NCBI GenBank assembly: GCA_039920665.1
Contig: JBDSDH010000172.1
Span: 1-26,836, forward strand
Reading direction: 5' to 3'
Source: WLMZ01 sp039920665
Lineage (GTDB): Bacteria > Actinomycetota > Acidimicrobiia > Acidimicrobiales > Ilumatobacteraceae
Length of the DNA stretch: 26,836 bases
This document shows positions 1 through 6,347 of the stretch, piece by piece. Numbering within the stretch: the first letter of the stretch is position 1; every line of letters starts with the position of its first letter. A program made the position numbers and the translations under genes. The notes under the pieces are model-generated. The model was not told the DNA's origin and did no database searches. It saw nothing but the letters and a program-made list of their open reading frames with translations.

Positions 1-44
1 CTCGTCAGGTCCTCGTCAGGTCCTCGTCATGTCCTCATCAGGTG
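1..44. repeat. 11-bp tandem repeat over the argJ stop codon
   Basis: Four consecutive 11-bp units lie at 1-11, 12-22, 23-33 and 34-44. The first two are identical (ctcgtcaggtc), the third has one change and the fourth has two. The fourth unit contains the argJ stop codon (38-40, minus strand). Read in the argJ direction every unit carries a TGA. Because 11 is not a multiple of 3, the TGAs fall in all three frames within 36 bases. The array may continue beyond the left edge of the window. Confidence 0.9.
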
Positions 45-1216
45 GTGTAGTCGGCGTTGATCCGGACGTAGCCGTCAGTGAGGTCGCAGCCCCACACGGT
101 TGCGGTGCCATCGGCGATGCCGAGGCTCACGTGGATCAACACGTCGTCGCCGCGGAGATAGTCGGACAACGTTTCCAGACCGGCTGCATCGACCTGCCCG
201 GGGTAGCACTCCTGGGTGCCGAACCGGATGACGACCTCGGCCTCGTCGATGTCGGTGTCGTCGCTGCACTTGCCGACTGCCATTGCGACGCGACCCCAGT
301 TGGGGTCGGCGCCGTGGACCGCCGTCTTGACCAGCGGTGAGTTGACGATCGCCTTCGCAACCCGCTTGGCCTGGGCGTGGTCACGAGCGCCGTCGACGAG
401 CACCTCGATCAACGTCTCGGCGCCCTCGCCGTCGCGGGCGATCTGCTTGGTCAGTGAGAGCGCGACATCGCCGAGCGCAGCCTCGAAAGCCACGAGATCG
501 ACCGACCCCGCGGCCCCGCTGGCAAGCACGATCGCAGTGTCGCTGGTGGAGGTATCGGTGTCGACCGAGACGCAGTTGAACGTGCGGTCGATGACCCGAC
601 GGAAGATCGCGTCCAGATCGTCGGGGGCGACCTGGGCGTCGGTGAACATCAGCGCGATCATTGTCGCCATGTCGGGCTCGATCATGCCGACCCCCTTGGC
701 AACCCCGACTACCCGTGCGTCGGATCCAGCGATGGGAGCAGAGGCAACCTTGGCGACTGTGTCGGTGGTCATGATCGCCGTTGCGACGTCGAACGCGCTG
801 GTGCTCACGAACGGAAAGGACTGCTTCGCCAGCAATTCGAGCCCCACGCTGACCTGCGCCATCGGATATTGGCGGCCGATCACGCCGGTCGACGCAATCA
901 AGACCTCGGTCGGGTCGCACCCCAGGGCCGCCGCGACGCCCGCGACCACAGTGCGGGCGTTGGCGAGTCCTTCCGCTCCCGTTGCGACGTTCGCGTTCTT
1001 GGAGATCACCACAACCGCCCGTGCAGAGCGATCGGCGGCGTGCTCGCGACTGACGACCACGCTCGGTCCCGCGAATCGGCTTCGGGTGAACATCGCCGCG
1101 GCGGCTGCAGTGGAATCGGCAGCGACGACCACGAAATCGGTGGTGTCGTCCTTGATCCCGATAGTGGCGACATGGGCCGAGAAACCGGCGGGAAGGGTGG
1201 TGGTCTCAGTCAACAT
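38..1216 (-). CDS. argJ: Bifunctional glutamate N-acetyltransferase / amino-acid acetyltransferase ArgJ
   Basis: ArgJ transfers the acetyl group of N-acetylornithine to glutamate, and often also makes N-acetylglutamate from acetyl-CoA, in the cyclic arginine pathway in the cytoplasm. From the chosen start the protein has 392 residues, normal for the family. It carries the autoprocessing motif KGVGMIEPDMATM, whose Thr (about residue 185) should become the N-terminal nucleophile of the beta chain after self-cleavage. An ADPNWGRV segment and the typical C-terminal DYTT are also present. The ATG at 1216 (MLTETTTLP) is preferred over the longer in-frame start at 1279, because the extra 21 residues run into the 40-bp repeat and a TANNNT box sits 8 nt upstream of 1216. 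No other arg gene is visible; argB or argD could lie beyond the left edge. The call is firm. Confidence 0.97.
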   Translation of the reverse strand: MLTETTTLPAGFSAHVATIGIKDDTTDFVVVAADSTAAAAAMFTRSRFAGPSVVVSREHAADRSARAVVVISKNANVATGAEGLANARTVVAGVAAALGCDPTEVLIASTGVIGRQYPMAQVSVGLELLAKQSFPFVSTSAFDVATAIMTTDTVAKVASAPIAGSDARVVGVAKGVGMIEPDMATMIALMFTDAQVAPDDLDAIFRRVIDRTFNCVSVDTDTSTSDTAIVLASGAAGSVDLVAFEAALGDVALSLTKQIARDGEGAETLIEVLVDGARDHAQAKRVAKAIVNSPLVKTAVHGADPNWGRVAMAVGKCSDDTDIDEAEVVIRFGTQECYPGQVDAAGLETLSDYLRGDDVLIHVSLGIADGTATVWGCDLTDGYVRINADYTT

Positions 1217-1224
1217 CGCCGACG

Positions 1225-1230
1225 AGAGTA
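1225..1230 (-). promoter_or_regulatory. Putative -10 box (TACTCT) of argJ
   Basis: On the minus strand TACTCT ends 8 nt before the argJ ATG, and no Shine-Dalgarno sequence is visible. A start about 7 nt after the box would give a 2-nt leader, so argJ may be translated from a nearly leaderless mRNA. This rests on motif and spacing only. Confidence 0.45.
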
Positions 1231-1251
1231 GCCCGCCGACATGGACCCGGT

Positions 1252-1311
1252 GGGCTGTCGACAGCCTCTGGGTGCCCACGTGGGACTCGACGGGCTGTCG
1301 ACAGCCTCTGG
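1252..1311. repeat. Palindrome-bearing 40-bp tandem repeat, locus A
   Basis: Two copies of gggctgtcgacagcctctgg (1252-1271 and 1292-1311) start exactly 40 bp apart. Each contains the 14-bp perfect palindrome GGCTGTCGACAGCC (1253-1266, 1293-1306). The sequence between them holds a cCCACGTgGGActCgAC stretch that resembles the linker of the array at 10661-10760. The repeat lies between the end of the marR remnant and the argJ start. In RNA the palindrome could form a 5-bp stem with a UCGA loop. Confidence 0.85.
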
Positions 1312-1375
1312 AGTCCCGCCGAACGGTCGGCCGACACCAGCCGTCCGCCCACTGCGTCGGCGGACGCTGGGGATG

Positions 1376-1839
1376 TCAGGCAGCGGCGGAGGGACGGCGC
1401 AGGGCGTCGCCGAGCGTCAGGAAGATGTCGCCGAGGGTGGTGAGTTGCTCAGGGGTCAGCCGGTCGACGAGGTGATGACGGACGCTGGCGACATGCGCCG
1501 GCACCGCCCGCTCGAGCGCTTCGAGGCCGGCGTCGGTGATCGTTGCATTCATCACCGCCGATCGGCGCGATTGGGAGCCCGATGCACGTATCCGCAACTG
1601 ACCAATCCGTCCAGACGGCGGGTCAGTCCGCTGGGGGACAGCCCGAGCGCAATCGACAGGTCGCACATTCGCACGGCATGTTCCGGAGTCTCGGAGAGCC
1701 GTACGAGCACCTCATAGTCGCCGAGTGACAACCCATGCGGAGACAGGTCGGCTTCGAGTGCGGCGAGGAGGTGACCGTAGTTCTCGACCAGCGCTCACCA
1801 TCCGCGCATCTCATTGTCGTTCAACCATCTCGATGCCAT
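1376..1839 (-). pseudogene. Decayed MarR-family transcriptional regulator
   Basis: Joining the frames gives a MarR-type winged-helix regulator of about 150 residues. It has an N-terminal helix (MASRWLNDNEMRGW, then ALVENYGHLLAALEADL), the DNA-binding region (LSIALGLSPSGLTRRLDGLV), and the wing followed by a dimerisation helix (TDAGLEALERAVPAHV). Two lesions break it. An in-frame TGA at 1795-1797 follows MRGW, where a TGG-to-TGA change is the simplest explanation. A shift occurs at about 1555-1557, directly after the wing residues RADRR, where one lost base would restore D-R-R-V-M-N. No start codon after the TGA would give a complete domain. It lies 37 bp downstream of the FAD oxidase gene on the same strand, so it was probably the last gene of that operon. 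Errors in the assembly could mimic the lesions, but two in one gene favour real decay. Confidence 0.8.
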
Positions 1840-1875
1840 GAATGGCACGGCACCCAGCCGAAAAGGCCACTGGCA

Positions 1876-3186
1876 TCAGCGTCCGACGGAGTCAGTCGAC
1901 ATCGATGCCACGACGGCCTCGCCGCATCGACGCCCCGAGAACAGCGCACCCTGGATCGATGCGGTGTCGCGATGGTCGCCACACACGAACAGGCCATCGC
2001 CGAGATCGACGCGCTGCTTCGGATTGAACGGCGGCATCTGAGTCGGCTGACCGTGGGCGATTCGGTATGTCGCAAGGTGGCGCCATGTTGCGACTTGGTC
2101 GCCCCACCACTCGGTCAATTGTCCGCGGACGGCCGCCTCGAGATCGCCGTCGACGACTCCGGGCAGGGCAGCCACAACGAGGTGCTGGCCCTCCGGCGCA
2201 TACGACGCCGCAACGTTGCTGACCACGGCCACATTGAGCGCAGGCCCCGATGTCGCCCCGTCGAGCACGATCAAGCGGTGGCGTGTCGGAGGTGTGGGCG
2301 CAGCGAAATACACGCAACCCACCGACTTCGAACCGACGGCCGCCAGCCCGAGCAACGTGGTTGCCGCGGGACCTTCGGTGGCGACCACGATGGCCGAGGA
2401 ACTGAGTACTGACCCATCGGCGAGGGTGACCCGGCCGGGTTGCACCCGTGAGACCGGACTGTTGAGTCGGATCGATCCGGCACCGATCGAGGCGGCGAGT
2501 TGGTCAGGGATTGCCTGCATCCCTGCTGCGGGCACGGCAGCGTCGCCGTCAGCCAGCGAGCGGAAGATGATGTCGAACATCCGGCGCGAGGTGGACAGTG
2601 ACGGGTCGAGTTGGATCCCACCGACGAGCGGGCGGAAGAACCGCTCGATGGTCCGCGTCGAGAATCCCATCGAACCGAGCATCGCCATCGTCGGTAGATC
2701 GCGGCCACGCAGGAGGCGCTTGGGATCGCCCCGCCGGATGCGAGAGCGCAGTCCAGCGATTCGGATCTTGTCGAAGATCGAGCCGATCGGCGACGTGAGC
2801 GTCGAGACGAGCGTCTTGGGCCGTCGGAACGGATCGCTGACCACATACCCCTTGTGGCCGATCCACACCAGCGCGCCCGGCTCGAACCGCTGCAGATCGA
2901 GCGCATCGACGTCGAGTTGGCGTTGCAGCTCGGGATATGCCGTGAGCAGGACCTGAAAGCCTCGGTCGAGCCGAAACCCGTCGATGATGTCGGTGCGAAC
3001 CCGACCACCGACGCCGTCCGATGCTTCGAGCACCACGACCGATCGACCCGCCGCCGTGATCGCCTTCGCTGCGGCAAGACCGGCGAGCCCTGCGCCGACG
3101 ACGATGACGTCAGCGACCGGCGGTCCGTCGGCAGCACCTTCGTCGGCAATGCGTTCGACATCGACGTGCTCGGCGTCGTTGCTCAT
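1876..3186 (-). CDS. NAD(P)/FAD-dependent oxidoreductase, amine oxidase / phytoene desaturase-like
   Basis: This is a 436-residue flavoprotein. The Rossmann FAD motif VVGAGLAGLAAA lies at about 29-40, followed by the ribose-binding acidic residue and the GG doublet in VVLEASDGVGGRVRT (about 51-65). A C-terminal FAD-contact segment (GLFVCGDHRDTASIQGAL) has the usual family shape. The fold is that of flavin amine oxidases, protoporphyrinogen oxidases and carotenoid desaturases, but no substrate can be assigned. About 20 hydrophilic residues precede the FAD motif and there is no signal peptide, so it is probably cytoplasmic. Its ATG overlaps the TGA of the upstream epimerase gene (ATGA), so the two are almost certainly co-transcribed and translationally coupled. 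The FAD fold is certain; the reaction is not. Confidence 0.9.
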   Translation of the reverse strand: MSNDAEHVDVERIADEGAADGPPVADVIVVGAGLAGLAAAKAITAAGRSVVVLEASDGVGGRVRTDIIDGFRLDRGFQVLLTAYPELQRQLDVDALDLQRFEPGALVWIGHKGYVVSDPFRRPKTLVSTLTSPIGSIFDKIRIAGLRSRIRRGDPKRLLRGRDLPTMAMLGSMGFSTRTIERFFRPLVGGIQLDPSLSTSRRMFDIIFRSLADGDAAVPAAGMQAIPDQLAASIGAGSIRLNSPVSRVQPGRVTLADGSVLSSSAIVVATEGPAATTLLGLAAVGSKSVGCVYFAAPTPPTRHRLIVLDGATSGPALNVAVVSNVAASYAPEGQHLVVAALPGVVDGDLEAAVRGQLTEWWGDQVATWRHLATYRIAHGQPTQMPPFNPKQRVDLGDGLFVCGDHRDTASIQGALFSGRRCGEAVVASMSTDSVGR

Positions 3187-4082
3187 GCTGGGCGTTGCAG
3201 CACGTGGCGCAGGCCCGCTTCGAGGGTCGGATGCTGGAACCGGTATCCGGACGCTTCGAGTGCGGCCGGCACGACCCGCTGACCGGTGAACAGAAGGTTG
3301 TCGGCCAGTTCCCCACCGAGCAGCAGCTTCGGTCCGAACGTGGGAATCGGTAGGAACGACGGACGGCCGAGCACGTGGGCCAACGTCTTGGCGAACGTGG
3401 CCTGGGTGACCGGAGTGGGCGCCGTGAGGTTGACGGCGCCCTGGTCGGCACTCGTCAGCAGGTGCATGATCGAGCCGACCTCGTCATCGATGGTGATCCA
3501 GCTCTGGAACTGCTTGCCAGACCCCATTTTGCCGCCGAGGCCCAACTTGAACAGCGGGAGTTGCTTCTTCAGGGCACCGCCGTCGCTACTGAGCACGATG
3601 CCGGTGCGCAGGTGGACAACCCGGATACCGGCCGCCGCCGCCGCCGCCGTCGCAGCCTCCCAGCGCACGCACAGGTCGGCCAAGAAGCCGGTTCCGACGT
3701 CGCTCGACTCGTCGAGAGGGGAGTCGTCACGCGCGCCGTAGATGCCAATTGCCGAGCCGGACAAGAACACAGCGGGACGCTTACCCTGCTCGGCGATCGT
3801 CGCCGCAAGCAACTCCGTGCCGCGCAGTCGACTGTCGACGAGCTCCCGCTTGTACTCGTCAGTCCAGCGGTGGTCGCCGATTCCTGCGCCGGACAGGTTG
3901 ATGACAGCGTCCGCCGTCGTCAACGCGCCGCGATCGATCGTGCCCTCGGCAGGAGACCAGCGCGCCTCGCCGGGACGAGGTGTACGCCGGACCATCGGCG
4001 TGACCTCGTGGCCGTCTGCGCTCAGGCGCTTGGCCAGCGCGCTTCCGATGAGACCACTCGAACCGGTGACGACGACATGCAT
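3183..4082 (-). CDS. TIGR01777-family NAD-dependent epimerase/dehydratase-like protein (YfcH / SDR39U1 type)
   Basis: The 299-residue protein has the extended-SDR nucleotide-binding motif TGSSGLIG at 6-13 and a central SGSAIGIYG segment in the active-site region. It ends with the characteristic DUF1731 domain (LLLGGELADNLLFTGQRVVPAALEASGYRF and the helix after it). The family is widespread but its substrate is unknown. In Mycobacterium tuberculosis, as I recall, a homologue (Rv2216) sits between dlaT and lipB; here it lies about 9 kb from the lipoate cluster. The start at 4082 (MHVVVTG) is preferred because it places the Rossmann strand at the N-terminus, and because a TAAACT box lies 7 nt upstream with no Shine-Dalgarno sequence. 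The stop overlaps the FAD oxidase start. Confidence 0.92.
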   Translation of the reverse strand: MHVVVTGSSGLIGSALAKRLSADGHEVTPMVRRTPRPGEARWSPAEGTIDRGALTTADAVINLSGAGIGDHRWTDEYKRELVDSRLRGTELLAATIAEQGKRPAVFLSGSAIGIYGARDDSPLDESSDVGTGFLADLCVRWEAATAAAAAAGIRVVHLRTGIVLSSDGGALKKQLPLFKLGLGGKMGSGKQFQSWITIDDEVGSIMHLLTSADQGAVNLTAPTPVTQATFAKTLAHVLGRPSFLPIPTFGPKLLLGGELADNLLFTGQRVVPAALEASGYRFQHPTLEAGLRHVLQRPA

Positions 4083-4089
4083 AGGTACA

Positions 4090-4095
4090 AGTTTA
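4090..4095 (-). promoter_or_regulatory. Putative -10 box (TAAACT) of the epimerase-FAD oxidase operon
   Basis: On the minus strand TAAACT ends 7 nt before the ATG of the epimerase. The predicted transcription start is within one base of the start codon, suggesting a leaderless mRNA. No clear -35 element was identified. Confidence 0.5.
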
Positions 4096-4208
4096 CGGCG
4101 AGGTCGCTGGTCGCACTCAGCGGCGCTGGCCTCGGTGTTGTCCATTCGTTGTGCGCACCGTGTCGAGAGCTTGAGGCGGTGCGAGCGAGGCCGGGCAAGC
4201 GCACGGCT

Positions 4209-4248
4209 TACACTCCTGTCTGATACCGGCTTGTCACGACGTGGGAGG
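4209..4248 (+). promoter_or_regulatory. Putative -10 box and ribosome binding site of the 679-residue surface protein
   Basis: TACACT (4209-4214) is a -10 candidate, and a strong Shine-Dalgarno sequence GGGAGGA (4243-4249) ends 4 nt before the ATG at 4254. Unlike the divergent epimerase, this gene has a conventional leader of about 33 nt if the -10 call is right. No convincing -35 was seen. Confidence 0.5.
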
Positions 4249-4253
4249 ACATC

Positions 4254-6293
4254 ATGAGCGATCCGTACAACCCCCAGCCAAACCAACCTGGCCCCGGGCA
4301 GTTCCCTGCCCCCGGACAGAGTTTCCCGCAACCGGGATTCACCCCGCCACCACCCGGCCCGTCGTTCGGCGCTCCGGGGCAGACGCCGCCCGGTCCGGCA
4401 AGCTTCGGCCAGCCGAACTCCAGCAATCCGAACTACGGCAATCCAAACTACGGCAGTCCGAATTTTGGCCAGCCGGACTCCTCACCGATCGTCGGTCAGG
4501 ATCCATCCAGCAAGCGCAGCCGAGGCAAGATGTTCGCTGCGATCGGCGGCGTCGTCGCGATCGCCGCTGCGGGCACGTTCGCGTTCACGCAGCTCCGCAG
4601 CAACGACAGTGAGGGCGGAGCATCCAGCCCGGACGAGGTCGGCACCAATCTCACGACAGCGCTCGACAATGAGGACATCCTCGGCGTCGTCGATTTGCTG
4701 CTGCCCGGCGAGCGCGAGACCTTCCGTCAGCCGATGATCGATTTGGTCAACCAGTTGAAGCGGCTCCAGATCACCGACGACTCGGCTGATCTCAGCAAGG
4801 TCGGCGGTTTCGACATCTCGATCGACAACGTCGACGTCAACAGCCGCACGACCAATGTCGATGACGTGCAACTCGTCAATGTCACCGCCGACGCTTCCGT
4901 CACGATCAACGGCGATGACCTCCCGATCGGCGATTTCCTGATCGAGAACGTGTTCGGCGGCGAACGTCCAGAGGTCGACGAGGACAGTGGCGATCAGAAC
5001 TTCGATGTCACGTTCGCCACCGTCCAGCGCGATGGCCGGTGGTACGTCAGCCTGTTCTACTCGGCGGCCAATTCGGTCGCCAACGGAGCCGACATCCCGG
5101 AGAAAGGAATCACCGCGGTCGGCGCCGACAATCCGGAGGGCGCGCTCGACAACCTCGTGCGATACACGAGCAATCTCGACCTCGAGAACATGATCGCAAG
5201 CCTCAACCCGAATGAAGCCGAAGCGTTGCAACGGTATGCGCCGCTCTTCCTCGACGACGCCCAGAGCGCGCTCGACGACGTCAACATCGCGTGGAAGATT
5301 TCGGACACCACATACAACGTCACGGGCAGCGGCGATCGTCGCCAGGTCGGCATCGACGGGTTCCACTTCGAGGCCCAGGTCGATGACCAGACGCTCGAGT
5401 TCGATTGGAAGGACGGCTGCCTGGTCGGCACGACTCCCGACGGCGAATTCGATAGCTGCACCGCCCTTGACTCGAACTCGGACGGCAATACGACCCTCAA
5501 CGACTATCTCGACCAAGTGGGCGTCGACAACGACTCCACCCGGCAGTTGTTCACCGACATCGGCGATGCGTTCTCCAACTTCTCGTTGCATGGTGTGGTC
5601 GTCGACAAGGTCGGCGGCACGTGGTACGTCAGCCCGATCGGCACCGGCTCCGAGACATTGCTGTCTGTGCTGCGAGCGCTCGACCGCGACGAGATCGAGA
5701 CATTGATCGACGACGCCTCCAACATCATGGATGGTGGCTTCAATATGCCCGATATTTCGATGCCCGACGATTCATCGTCAGACACGACGGTCACGGACGA
5801 CACGTACACCGACGACACGACGGTCACCGATGACTCCTACACCGACGACACGACGGTCACGGACGACACGACGGTCACGGACGACACGTACACGGACGAC
5901 ACCTCGACCGACGACACCGTCGACTCAGCGGGATGGATCGACTGCCTGTTCAACAACACCGGCACGAGCGCCGTCACTGACTGCGTGACGTCCGGGGTGG
6001 CCGACGGATCGTTCGACCCGACGTACATCCCGGCCTCTTTGCTGTTCCCGGAGTGCGGACTCGCCGACTACTTTCTCAGCGACGCGTCGTCGAGCGATGA
6101 CGCAACGACGTTCCTGGCAACGATCGAGCCTGGCCGCCAATGCATCGTCGACGCAGCGGCCGCGGCAGGCATCGACCTGTTGTACACGGGCCCGGAGTTC
6201 CTCCACCCGGAGTGCTTCACCCAGGACAACCCGTACAACTACAGCGAAGAGACTGAAGTCGACGGGTACTCATGTGCGTACGCCGCCGGCTGA
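4254..6293 (+). CDS. Membrane-anchored surface protein with Pro/Gly-rich head, Thr/Asp repeat and Cys-rich tail (function unknown)
   Basis: 679 residues. Residues 1-85 are rich in Pro, Gly, Gln and Asn, including NPNYG / SPNFG repeats, and contain no charged catalytic motif. A basic stretch (SSKRSRGK) precedes one transmembrane segment at about 93-113, so the remaining 560 residues should lie outside the membrane. The external part appears to hold two related modules (about 125-275 and 280-480). Each ends with a segment of the type WYVSLFY or WYVSPIG, reminiscent of small NTF2/SnoaL-like lumazine-binding folds. A TTVTDD-type repeat follows at about 510-557, then a tail of about 115 residues with six cysteines that could form three disulfides. 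The protein is acidic throughout. I recognise no characterised homologue. It appears monocistronic: the gene on its left is divergent and the one on its right convergent. Confidence 0.85.
   Translation: MSDPYNPQPNQPGPGQFPAPGQSFPQPGFTPPPPGPSFGAPGQTPPGPASFGQPNSSNPNYGNPNYGSPNFGQPDSSPIVGQDPSSKRSRGKMFAAIGGVVAIAAAGTFAFTQLRSNDSEGGASSPDEVGTNLTTALDNEDILGVVDLLLPGERETFRQPMIDLVNQLKRLQITDDSADLSKVGGFDISIDNVDVNSRTTNVDDVQLVNVTADASVTINGDDLPIGDFLIENVFGGERPEVDEDSGDQNFDVTFATVQRDGRWYVSLFYSAANSVANGADIPEKGITAVGADNPEGALDNLVRYTSNLDLENMIASLNPNEAEALQRYAPLFLDDAQSALDDVNIAWKISDTTYNVTGSGDRRQVGIDGFHFEAQVDDQTLEFDWKDGCLVGTTPDGEFDSCTALDSNSDGNTTLNDYLDQVGVDNDSTRQLFTDIGDAFSNFSLHGVVVDKVGGTWYVSPIGTGSETLLSVLRALDRDEIETLIDDASNIMDGGFNMPDISMPDDSSSDTTVTDDTYTDDTTVTDDSYTDDTTVTDDTTVTDDTYTDDTSTDDTVDSAGWIDCLFNNTGTSAVTDCVTSGVADGSFDPTYIPASLLFPECGLADYFLSDASSSDDATTFLATIEPGRQCIVDAAAAAGIDLLYTGPEFLHPECFTQDNPYNYSEETEVDGYSCAYAAG
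5781..5928 (+). repeat. In-frame Thr/Asp repeat (TTVTDD[T/S]YTDD units)
   Basis: The DNA repeats units such as gacacgacggtcac and gacgacacgtacac in frame inside the 679-residue protein. It encodes alternating TTVTDD and YTDD segments. The stretch is highly acidic and low in complexity. It probably forms an extended stalk between the modules and the Cys-rich tail, and such repeats are prone to copy-number change. Confidence 0.85.
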
Positions 6294-6319
6294 CCGCCTC
6301 GTCGTGAAGACGTCGTGAA

Positions 6320-6336
6320 GCGCTCTTGATCAGCGC
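6320..6336. terminator. Weak hairpin between convergent genes
   Basis: GCGCT (6320-6324) and AGCGC (6332-6336) can pair around a 7-nt loop, in the 54-bp gap between the surface protein stop and the permease stop. There is no clear U-tract on either strand, so a bidirectional terminator role is only suggested by position. Confidence 0.3.
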
Positions 6337-6347
6337 GGCGTTTGCGA

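Noticed and set aside
216..1475. 419-codon plus-strand ORF opposite argJ
   Set aside because: Antisense of argJ continuing through the 40-bp repeat; rich in Ser/Thr/Ala from reversed codons, no family character.
1795..1797. TGA in the MarR gene as recoded Trp or selenocysteine
   Set aside because: Many intact genes here end in TGA, so TGA is a normal stop; no hairpin follows that would suit selenocysteine insertion, and the gene also has a frameshift.
4482..5591. 369-codon minus-strand ORF inside the surface protein gene
   Set aside because: Its composition (Val, Asp, Glu, Arg) is that of an antisense shadow; no domain, start signal or promoter is visible.
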